A stretch of DNA of 64,000 nt from Shinisaurus crocodilurus (lineage: Eukaryota > Chordata > Lepidosauria > Squamata > Shinisauridae): contig CM037877.1 in the NCBI GenBank assembly GCA_021292165.1, positions 106,515,858 to 106,579,857 on the forward strand. The letters are read 5' to 3'. The notes under the pieces were generated by a model, which was not told the DNA's origin, searched no databases, and worked only from the letters and a program-made list of their open reading frames with translations. The stretch's first letter is position 1. Each line of letters begins with the position of its first letter. Shown one piece after another: positions 31,043 through 40,400 of the stretch. The position numbers were made by a program, and so were the translations under genes.

Positions 31043-32302
31043 CCCTAAGAGCATTCCACAAGGTGTGTGCAACAACTCTAGCTTGGGGTTGCATGCCTAG
31101 CTTCATGATGCCTATGAATTTGAAGTAGTATCCCTGATCACAACTGGAGCATGTGAGGAGGAACATATGGAAGAAGGTGGTCTTTAAGGTACCCAGGTCC
31201 CTTAAAGGTTGACACCAGTAACCTGAATTGAGCTCAGAGACAAACTTACCCAGTGGCATCAGGCAGCAATATGTTGGAGGCATTGTGGGATATTTAAATG
31301 AGGGTATATGCACTATTTGGAGAAGTGGGCTGGGAAATCATTAAAGGAAGACAAGGCAGCCATCAGTAGTTTGATCCACAGCAGTTGCCCAAGGGTTCTG
31401 ATGTGTCAAGGCTGGGGCATGGCAAGTCTTTGGTGAGCCAGGAACCAGGAGCCACGAGTCGGGACAAGCCACTAGTGTGAGCAAAGCACAGATCAGATCC
31501 TGCCCTTGGTCTTTGAAGTGGACATGTGCATGCATTCACAATCAAAACCATCTTTTCTTTTGGCCTTTCTAATCATTTTCTCCATTCCAAGGATCACAGT
31601 GTAAAATATGCTGCTGCCCTGTGTGACATAGGAAAGCTGTTGTAATAACTTTTTAATGTTACAACTTGTGCTCTCTATGTACATGTGTGCATCACACATA
31701 TATTTTAGAGATTGGTAATTCAGACCCTAGTACTTCAATTAAGTGGGAAACTTGGAACTGTGAATGTCAATGAGTTAGATGTAAAATGGTTTTAAGAGAC
31801 AGCCGTTTATTTCAGCATAATTTACTGAAAATGGCATGAAATTACACATAAAAATACAGTAGAAAATCTGAATTTTTTCCACTACCAAGGCAGAGATACT
31901 CTCCCTGAATCTCAATTAACTAGTGCCATAGAAAGAATACCAAATGCAGCAGAAGATATAAAGGATGAAAATGAGAGAAATGGTGCGTAGAATTGGTGGA
32001 CTCATGTTAAAAATATTCATAGACCTTTACTTTAAAAGCTGGGATTCAATCACCATCTACCATTTTTAGAAATATCCCTCCTAGCTCAAATCACAACCCA
32101 TCACATGAACTTCTGGGACTTTTATACAGATAGATACACAAGGCCCATTTCTTAGGGCCAGTGCAAATATCAATATTCCCAATCATGGTTCAGAAAGAAG
32201 CATTGTGTTGAGGATGTGCTCCCTACTCTTCCTTCCTTTCTTCTCACACACAATTCCCACACCTTCTTCTTCTTTTTTTAATGCTAATCATTGTGCAAAC
32301 TT
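31043..32302. other. no recognised feature
   Basis: Non-coding; no repeat ends or exon signals that I can support. Confidence 0.4.
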
Positions 32303-32883
32303 ACGTATATACTCGACTTTAAGTCGGCCCTAACATAAGTCGAGGCCCCTAATTTCACCCCCCAAAACTGGGAAAACTATTGCCCCCAGTATAAGTCTAG
32401 GGTGGGAAATGTACGAGGGGAGACTCCCGCCACCACCCCCAGACACCCCCCACCCCCGTACCTGCACCCACTGCCACCGAAGCCCCGCCACTGCCAAAGC
32501 CCCCCCAGGACCCCCGCCGCCACCCCCAGACACCCCCACGCCACCCCCAAACACCCCCACGCCACCCCAGACACCCCACCCACACCCCCATACCTTGCAC
32601 CCGCCGCTGCCGAAGCCCCTCCCCCGCCGAAGCCGTCGCCGAAGCCCCCCAGACACCCTCATGCCACCCCCACGCCACCCCAGCCCTCCACCCCCAGCCC
32701 CTCGCACCCCAGACACCCCCCCCACCCCCGTACCTGCACCCGCCGCCGCCGAAGCCCCTCCCCCGTCGAAGCCGCGCCGCGCGCAGCCCCCCCAGACACC
32801 CCCATGCCACCCCCACGCTACCCCCAGACACCCCCCAGACACCCCCGTCACCGTACCTGCTCCTGCCGCCGAAGCCCCACTTC

Positions 32884-33239
32884 GGCGAGCGATCCAGGGG
32901 GGTGCCTGAAGTTTCCTTCCCCCCCCGCCTCTCTCTCTATTTTTCTTCCGGCGGGGGGCGGCGTTTGCTTTCCCTGGATCTAACGCCGTCCCCGCTTGCC
33001 CGGGCGCTGCTTGAGCGGAAGGGAGGAAGGGAGGAAGGACGAGCCGCGGAGCCAGGCGAGGCAGGGGCGGACGGTCGGGGCTCGTCCTTCCTCCATTCCT
33101 CCCTTCCGCTCAAGCAGCGCCCGGGCAAGCGGGGACGGCGTTAGATCCAGGGAAAGCAAACGCCGCCCCCCGCCGGAAGAAAAATAGAGAGAGAGGCGGG
33201 GGGGAAGGAAACTTCAGGCGCCCCCCTGGATCGCTCGCC
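32884..33239. repeat. near-perfect inverted repeat, arms about 162 bp
   Basis: Left arm 32884-33045 (from GGCGAGCGATCC to GGAAGGACGAGCC) pairs with 33079-33239 (from GGCTCGTCCTTCC to GGATCGCTCGCC) around a loop of about 33 bases. The few differences include a G/C swap in the GGTGCCTGAAG / CTTCAGGCGCC part. The arms are CpG-rich. Confidence 0.9.
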
Positions 33240-33680
33240 TTTGGCCGGATCGCTCGCCTCGGCGCCGCGCAGACGGAGCCGCCGGTCCACCACGCGCCCT
33301 CTCCGCTGCGCTCCGCGAATCCGACGCGTTCGCTGCTCCGGCGTGCGGGCTTCTGCTCGGCGCTCTTCCTCCTCCTCCCTCCCTGCCTGCCTGGCTCCCT
33401 TTCTTTCACTCTCCTCCTTCCTTGGCGCCAGGCCCCGGGGCGGGAGTCTGGTGGAGAGCGGCGGAGAGGGGGCCTCCGTGCGCCCTCCCCCAGCGCGATG
33501 GCACCGCGCTCCGAGCTGGCCCCCGCCAGCCAGCCAGTCAGCTCGGCCGGCCGGCCGCGAAAGGCGCTTTCCTCGGGATTTCTCAAGGGGCCTCCGCGAT
33601 TCAAACGCAGGTTCGGGCGGGAAGAGGATCGCTCGCGCCCTCCCCTTCCGAAGTGGGGCTTCGGCGGCGGGAGCAGGTAC
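33240..33680. other. CpG-island-like block inside the palindromic element
   Basis: Very GC- and CpG-rich single-copy-looking sequence (GCGCCGCGCAGACGG, CTCGGCCGGCCGGCCGCG). It has pyrimidine tracts and is bounded by the hairpin on one side and the G-rich array on the other. Open frames exist but no protein family is recognised. It resembles a promoter or first-exon CpG island in composition. Origin by capture is an inference. Confidence 0.45.
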
Positions 33681-34100
33681 AGTGACGGGGGGTGTCTGGG
33701 GGGTGTCTGGGGGTAGCGTGGGGGTGGCATGGGGGTGTCTGGGGGGGCTGCGGCGCGGCGCAGCTTCGACGGGGAGGGGCTTCGGCGGCGGCGGGTGCAG
33801 GTACGGGGGTAGGGGTGGGGTGTCTGGGGGTGGCGGCAGGAGTCCTGGGGGTGGAGGGGGTGCCTGGCGGTCCCTTGCGGTGGCGGCAGGGGTCCTGGGG
33901 GGCCGCTGACCCACGTATAAGTCTAGGGGGCATTTTTCAGCACAAAAAATGTGCTAAAAAACTAGACTTAAAGTCGAGTATATACGGTATATCTGCACCA
34001 ATGTTAATGTCAAACACAGCTAGCTTTTATTAAGGTTTGAAGTTAACCATAATATCAGTACAGACTTAAATGCTGCACCACAATTATCTCTGAAAAGGGA

Positions 34101-34870
34101 AGGGAAGACTCTTAGAATAGAGTTGGAAGGAACCATTTAGGCTATCAAATCCAACCCCTTCCTCAGTGCAGGAATCCATTTTAAAGCATCCCTGACAGAT
34201 GGCTGTCCCGTCTCTGCTTGAATACCTCCAGTAATGGAGAGCCCACCACCTCCCAAAGCAGTTAGTTTCATTGTCTGACCGCTTTGACCCTTAGGCTGTT
34301 TTTTTCCGGATGTTCAACGAAAATCTGCCTTCCTGTAACTTAAACCCATTATTTACTGTCCTACAGTCTTGGCCGATAGAGAACAAGTTTCAGCAGCCCT
34401 CTTCTGCGTGACAATCGTTTAGGTACTTGAAAAGAGCTATCATCTCCCCACTCAGTCTTCTCTTCTCAAGGCTAAACATACCCAGCTCCTTCTATCTTTC
34501 CTCATAGGACTTCTTAAAGTGTGGTGCCCAGAACTGGACACAGTATTCAAGGTGAGGTCTGACCAGCACAGAGCAGAGTGAAACTAGTACTTCCCGTGAT
34601 TTTGAAATGAGACTTCTATTAATGAAACCAAAAAATGCATTTGCCTTTTTTGCAGCTGCATCACACTGCTAACTCATTTAAGCTTGTGATTGACTACAAC
34701 TCCAAGATCATTTTTACATGTACTATTGCCAAGCCAGGTATCCCCCATCTTATACCTGTGAATTTTATTTCTTTTTCCAAAATGAAGGACTTCGCACTCG
34801 TCTCTGTTAAATGTTATTTTCTGCCCAGTTTTCTAACCTATCAAGATCATTTTGAATTTGGTTGATTCAA
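34101..34870 (-). mobile_element. CR1-like LINE 3' UTR
   Basis: On the reverse strand this is the long conserved CR1/L3-type tail. Familiar blocks in plus orientation are AGAGTTGGAAGGAACC, AATCCAACCCCTTCCTCAGT, GAGAGCCCACCACCTCCC, TTCTCAAGGCTAAACATACC, CCCAGAACTGGACACAGTA and CCTATCAAGATCATTTTGAA. The preserved part is about 770 bp and contains no ORF. Confidence 0.85.
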
Positions 34871-34989
34871 AAGAATAATCCATGTTGCACATCTCCTAAC
34901 CATGGTTAAGAGACTGGGAATCATTCATCTGCATTGGGCCACAGACAAATACTCAAACCCGCCAGTCATGAATCCTCCTGCATTTGCTA

Positions 34990-35654
34990 CAGGGATGTTG
35001 AAGAGTCCTTGGTCTCGAGTCACGAGTCGAGTCACGAGTCTTTGGACCCGAGTCTCGAGTCCGAGTCCGAGTCCTTGGTCCAAAATGGTGACTGAGTCAC
35101 TCCCAAAACTGACTCCACGAGTCCCTATTAAAATCAATGGGGTTTCCCCCCAACAAAATAAGGCTACTTCAGATGTGTGGCTTAAATAAATTCTAGGCAC
35201 AAGTGTGCCTTTTTATTTCAAAACTCTGCAACTGATTTTGGCAAGAACAGACCAGGCAGACAAACCCAAAATAACCAGGCAAGCAGAGGAGGCAGGGAAC
35301 CCCAAACAGGCAGGCCAGGCAGAGGCAGCCAAACCCAAAATGTCTGACCCTAACCCAAACCCCCCACAACAACACATCAATCAAAATACCAGGCCTGCGC
35401 TCCTGGTAGCTGTCCATAGTGGCCGAGCAGCGGCGCGCCTCGCTTCCATGCGCTCTTCACCGGTGATCGCGCTCCTTCTGGCACAGCCAGAAGACTCGTC
35501 AACAGCCCAGGGATGTTGATGAGTCCTTGGTCTCGAGTCCCGAGTCGAGTCTCGAGTCCCATTAAAAATATTGGGACTCGAGTCCGAGTCGAGTCAGAGG
35601 GGAGACTCAGTCCGACTCACGAGTCGAGTCCTCGAGTCCGAGTCCCCATCCCTG
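34990..35654 (-). mobile_element. GACTCGAGTC-rich hAT element, copy 2 with duplicated end
   Basis: Bounded by CAGGGATGTTGAAGAGTCC and GAGTCCCCATCCCTG, with perfect ATTTGCTA duplications (34982-34989 and 35655-35662). Inverted relative to 23879-24568. The middle differs from copy 1: at 35346-35507 there is a GC-rich block absent from copy 1, followed by a second complete left terminus at 35508. Confidence 0.9.
35508..35654 (-). mobile_element. 147-bp inner mini-element sharing the right end
   Basis: CAGGGATGTTGATGAGTCC at 35508 is a second left terminus. Together with the common right end it makes a complete short MITE of GACTCGAG motifs. The 8-mer before it (CAACAGCC) does not match the right flank, so it was not an independent insertion at this site. 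Confidence 0.6.
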
Positions 35655-35662
35655 ATTTGCTA

Positions 35663-38340
35663 TGAGGAAAAACAGAAGGTATTTCACAGATGTTCATACA
35701 TGGGCAAGACAGGACAGTATGGGGTGGTTCAAACATACATGTTTAACATATGATGGTTGCAAAATGTTTAACATTTATTTATTTATTTATTTGAAATGTT
35801 CAAACCCACCCTTCATCTGCAAGGGATTCCAGGGTGGACATGCTTCTTTCTTTCTTTCTTTCTTTCTTTTTTAAAGCAAGCATATTACAAAAAGTAGTAA
35901 CAATTATATCAATTCACTGGGTCATATCCAATGTTAGTCCTACTTGGAGATGATTGTTAGTCCTATTGAAATGATTGGGACTTAAGTTAGACTTAAGTAC
36001 CCATTGGATACACCCAATAAAACCAAATGGCATAATTATCACAACAAACAATACATTTAATTGAAAATATCTGGGCAGTTGCTACCTGCTGCTGAAAAGA
36101 ATACAGAGTCAGTGCCTGCTGTACCTCCAGAGCATGGGGGGGGGGGGGGCGCCAGAGAGAAAGAGACAACTTTTCTTTTGTAATTGAATAATGCACTTCT
36201 CTCAACCACTGGAGTTTAAAGAAGGGCCTCCTCTGACAATCTTAGCACATGTGCTGGATGGGATGCCCCCTTTTAAAAAAAATCTGCAAATCAGAAGAGA
36301 AGGAAGTCCACCGTGCACAGCTCAACTCATACCACAGTGAGTCAGCACCAGCGTAGGGCTGACAGACTGGAATAATCCAGGGGGCCGAATCGTGGAAATC
36401 CATTGGATTTTCACCCCCCATTGGATTCCTCACATATCCCTAGCAATGGGAACAAGACAAACTGAGCTTTGAGATGGAAATTGGGGAACCTCGACTAGCT
36501 CAAGCCTTGCTGATTCTCCCATCCCCAGACTTGCATTAAACCAGAGTTCCCTCTTACATCTGAGGTAGGGACCATTGACTTAACGTCAGCTATCAGACTA
36601 GGAAAATTAGCTAGGATCTTTGTGCTGAAGCCAGTGCACAATGGGAAGGGGGAGAGAAGGGCTTAAGGAAGGACCATTCAGCCCCAGTGCTCATTCACAG
36701 CTCCATAAACTGATAAAACAACTGTCTGAACAGAGTATCTTGTACACTGATTGGTTTGTTTTTCTATTATGTTGTATGTTCCGTGCTTAATGGTTGAGTC
36801 CAAATATGAAGTACACTGATTTAAAGCAGGGGGGGGGGATTTTAGGGGTTTCGTGGGTTGGTATTTATGGGAAGCTCTGTGTGGAAATTATTTTCCCCAT
36901 CAATGGTTGTTGACTTAGGAGAGGAAATTACTAACTTTAGTAGAGTTACTGATACAGGTAACGGGGGGAAAGCCTTCAGAGTAGCAGGCTGTCCACACAT
37001 GAACAAGATGGTTGCCTTGTCTGAAGAGATCCAATGAAAAGGCTGCATGCCAATTTTCTCCTTAAAATCTTGTAACACATTTTAAAACTGTTGTTGTTGT
37101 TGTTGTTGTTGTTGATTTATTTATTTATTTATTCATTCATTAACACATCTACAAGGCAGTTGGCAATTGTCTAAACATGCCCTCCTCCAACAGTTCCTGT
37201 AAAATATCTACAAGTGCCTGCTTTAATTTCCAGCTTAGTGGAACACTTGGCATCTGTTTTGGTTTATCATCATTATATGTAGTGTCACCAAATGGCCATA
37301 AACAAGAGTGGTTCATTATAGGAGACTATGAAAAGCAGGTGATAGCAGTTAACACTTACATTCTTCCCGCTTCCTTTTACATAGCACAGACAGCTTGCAT
37401 AGTTAATAAGCAGCATCTAGGGCTGGAAAGCATTTCTGGTAATGGCACATAGGTGACCTAGCACTTTATGTTTTCTGCCAAAGCTCTGGTTATGAAGGAG
37501 TACCGTCTCCTGCTTTGAAGGCAAAACCATACTACAGCAACAGAAGTGAAAATTCTGCACTGGAGTGCACTTTATGACTCCTACCCCGGTGAGCTACATT
37601 AAAATCGGGTTGAATTCTTTTTCTCTTTAATCCCCCCCCACTACTTTGGCTCCTTCTATCCGTATAGGTTGCCCCCCCCTCTCTTTTAAGGATGCATAAG
37701 ACAGGACCTTCTGTTCCATAAATAAATCTTTTACAGAAAAGCATGATAGTTTAAAAAGATTCCCAGACTCTGCAAGCTACTTGTTTTGTTTAAAAGTTAA
37801 ATACTTATGGCTTTAAAACATAATGCCTCTTTAAATCAAGATGTAAGGAAGGGGGGGCAGCAGAATTGTTAGAACCAGTAGAAGTGTCTGGGTTCCCCCC
37901 CCCCAACGTAATCCTTGGAAATACTTCTCACATTTTCAGTGGGATTTACTTCCACAGGATGTGCTACATGAAAGGTGTTCACACAATATCCCCCATGCAT
38001 GAGAGGGTAATTGGAAGCATGGTAATGGGGCATTTGTAGGTTGTATCTGCAAACTGGAAGCAGCTTGCCCATGATTTGCTGCTGAATGCTGCCATGATGT
38101 GTGAACCAGGTCAATGACTGGAAATAGTCTGATTCATCTATTCCTAATTTATACCATTCTATTTCTTCCCCCCCTCCCCAGTCATTTTGCCATGCACTGA
38201 GGGTAAATGGTTCTGGGGCCCAGGAAAGCACTGTTCAATCTGTTTTGAACAGAACTGCACTCCCCCTGAAAGAGATAGTTTGCAGCTTTGGGATGTTCCT
38301 AGATCCAGTTATGTCAATAGAAACACAGTGGGCCTCAGTG
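35663..38340. other. non-coding with scattered low-complexity runs
   Basis: Seen: TTTA repeats at 35775-35791, CTTT repeats at about 35845-35868, poly(G) at 36137-36149 and 36830-36838, and a TTG run at 37089-37113. An AAGTCCTATTGA-type repeat fragment lies at 35926-36010. No gene recognised. Confidence 0.4.
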
Positions 38341-38344
38341 GCAT

Positions 38345-38630
38345 GGAGTACCTTTGACCAGCTTTGGCCCAGACAGGGATAGTCTGGCCACAGTGACGCA
38401 CACTTGGGTAGCCTCCCCATTGGATCACTGTAATGCATTCTACATGGTGCTGCCATTGAAGATGACTTGGAATCTTCAATTAGTGCAGAATGTGGCTGCT
38501 AGAATTTTAACTGGTACAACCAGGATTGTTCACAGCACTCCAATATTAATAGAACTGCACTTATTGACTATTCATTTCTGGGTCCAATTTAAGGTTCTGG
38601 TACTCATCTTTAATGCTGTCACTGGAGGCC
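38345..38630 (+). pseudogene. L2-like LINE ORF2 tail fragment 1
   Basis: Translates in part as DHCNAFYMVLPLKM, LQLVQNVAARILTGT and FWVQFKVLVLIFNAV, the post-RT region of L2-group ORF2. It stops matching near 38630 and is followed by a second, separate copy of the same domain, so two LINE pieces stand head to tail. Confidence 0.75.
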
Positions 38631-39053
38631 CAGGTGGTCTCAGTGGTGAGGAATACTCATGGCTAACTATGGCTGGTTTGCCAGCCATGGCCATTCCTGG
38701 ATCAGGATCATCTGATAACTGTAGTCCATGTTCTGATAAGTTCCCACTTGGACTATTGCAATGCTCTTTATGTGGGGCTTCCCTTGAAAATGGTCCAGAA
38801 GCTGCAGCTTGTACAAAATGCCGCTGCTCATGTGTTGCCAGGGGCAGTGAGATGTGAAATCTCTGCACTGGATGCCAGTGAGCTACTGGGCCCAATTCAA
38901 GGTATTAGAACTAGAGTGCATGCCCAAAATGCCTCAGGACTCAGGTACTTGAAGGACTTCCTTCCCCAGTACCAACCATCCAGGGATTTAAGATCAGCTA
39001 GGATGGCTTTACTTGTGGTGTCCTTGAGGAATGTGGCTCATGGGGCTACCACA

Positions 39054-39392
39054 TAGTGGTGGATCCAAGGCCGGGTTGCGCCCCCGACCCGATCTTCCGT
39101 GGGGGCGCCGACCCGACTCGATTTTCTGAGCAGTGCGGAGAGGTTCTCCGCGCCGCTCGATCGGGCTTCTCCGGCCCCGTCCGTCACTTCCGAGGGGTCC
39201 AGTGCACCTGCGCAGGGTTCCGTCGCGTCATTTCCGGTCCCGGAAGTGATGCGACGGGACGGAACAGGACGTGCGGGCGGCTCGCCGCGGAGAGGGCGAG
39301 CCGCCCCGAAGAAAAAGGTAAGGCCTCGCCGGGCATGAGCGGGGCCAATTTCGGCCTCGTTTTGCCTGGCGAGGCTTGATTTTACAAGCCTA
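39054..39392. mobile_element. GC-rich hAT-like MITE, family G, perfect duplication
   Basis: A 339-bp element from TAGTGGTGG to AAGCCTA, flanked by identical CTACCACA (39046-39053 and 39393-39400), inserted in an L2-like LINE. The interior shows TTCCGTCGCGTCATTTCCGG paired with CCGGAAGTGATGCGACGG. It shares GGGCATGAGCGGGGCCAATT with 1890-2203. Confidence 0.88.
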
Positions 39393-39434
39393 CTACCACA
39401 TGTGACATGACCTTTTCGGTGGTGGCATCCTGGC

Positions 39435-39786
39435 TAGGGATGGCCGACCTGCCTGGCACTCAACTTGTGGCGTGTGAGCCGAGCGCTCCTGCCATGCGAG
39501 TTGAGCATGAGCGCCAGCTGAGGCGCTTGCCGCACTTCCGGGTCCCCGGTGCTACATTGTTTATGTAGAAAATGGCCTAATTTGCGCAAATTAGGCCGTA
39601 ATTTGTGCAAATTAGGCCATTTTCTAAACAATGTAGCGCCGGAACCCAGAAGTCGCTTTCCCTGGCTCGGCTCACGAGAACGCGAGTCGAGCCGGGGAAA
39701 AGGTAGGACGAGCGGAGCTTGGGGGGTCAAGACCAGCGTGTTCGCTGGACTTCCACCCCCGCAATCAAGCTCCGCGCACATCCCTA
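39435..39786. mobile_element. fold-back hAT-like MITE, family A copy 5
   Basis: From TAGGGATGGCCGACC to GCACATCCCTA. The central hairpin (AAATGGCCTAATTTGCGCAA with its inverse) is shorter than in other copies. Inserted within the L2-like LINE 42 bp after another MITE. No clear target duplication. Confidence 0.75.
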
Positions 39787-40094
39787 CGTATGAAACTCCC
39801 TTCCAGTAGAAATTTGGCTATATCCCATCCTATTATCATTTAGGCATCGGGTAAAGACCTAGTTATTTGTGTAGGCTTTTCGAGTATAGGCAAGTGTTGT
39901 ACTTTTTTTTATTGATTGTGTTGATGGTTTCATTGATTCTTTTTAATAGATTATGTGATTTTAGAGTCATGATTTTAATGCTATGTGGTGCACTGTGTTT
40001 TATATAGGTTGTTAGCCGCCCTGAGCTCTTAAATCCCTGAGGGTGGGATTTAAATCAATCAATCAATCAATCAATCAAATAATAAATAAATAAA

Positions 40095-40400
40095 TGGATG
40101 GATGGATGGCTTGGGACCCAATACCTGAAGGACTGCCTCTTTCCATACCAGCCTGCCCATTTCTTAAGTTCTTCTGCTGAAGCCATATTCCAAACAATTT
40201 CCTTATCAGAAGTGCACTACATGCGCACAAAGGAGGAGAAGGTCTCCTCAGTGGCAGCACCTTAACTTTGGTATGCTCTCCCTAAAGAGGTCCACTTGGT
40301 GCCTACTTTACAATCTTTTCAGCACCAGGTTAAGACATTTGTATCTGCCAAAGCATAATTTGTATAATCACTCAGTCTGTCTCATAGTTTTCCTTTCTTA
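40095..40400 (+). pseudogene. L2-like LINE ORF2 tail fragment 3
   Basis: Broken translation with LKDCLFPYQPAHF-like start and CSLKRSTWCLLYNLFSTRL-like end, matching the last part of ORF2 of L2-group LINEs. Stops and frame changes are present. Confidence 0.55.

Larger units (their letters stand above)
32303..33988. mobile_element. 1.7-kb palindromic TIR element with CpG-rich core
   Basis: The left end CGTATATACTCGACTTTAAG and the right end's complement match over about 20 bases, with TA-containing flanks, so it behaves like a terminal-inverted-repeat DNA element. Subterminal tracts are long degenerate CACCCC(C)AGACA arrays: C-rich on the left (32405-32880), their inverted G-rich version on the right (33690-33900). 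The centre holds a 162-bp-arm hairpin and a CpG-rich unique block (separate entries). Reading frames through the C/G arrays are long only because the repeats lack stops. No transposase seen. Confidence 0.7.
38700..40080 (+). pseudogene. L2-like LINE 3' fragment 2, interrupted by two MITEs
   Basis: The ORF2 tail starts with LDYCNALYVGLPLKM and LQLVQNAAAHVLPG, and continues through ASGLRYLKDFLPQYQPSRDL. It is then cut at 39054 by a MITE. After the MITE it resumes (TFSVVASW in translation), is cut again by 39435-39786, and resumes with YETPFQ before a 3' UTR. The UTR ends in AGCCGCCCTGAGCTC and an (AATC)n tail at 40054-40076. It is non-functional: 5'-truncated and disrupted. Confidence 0.8.

Noticed and set aside
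30534..31313. 259-codon reverse-strand frame
   Set aside because: It runs through a MITE arm, a GC-rich nested element and plain sequence. The high GC explains the lack of stops.
32402..32983. Long open frames (up to 193 codons) through the C-rich array
   Set aside because: They encode Pro/His/Thr repeats that arise because CACCCC(C)AGACA arrays lack stops in several frames. The mirrored G-rich array does the same on the other strand.
33141..33914. 257-codon reverse-strand frame
   Set aside because: It crosses the hairpin, CpG block and G-rich array without any recognisable domain. GC content explains its length.
38748..39056. Host protein gene
   Set aside because: The words LDYCNALYVGLPL and LQLVQNAAAHVLPG are the L2-group ORF2 tail, not a host gene.
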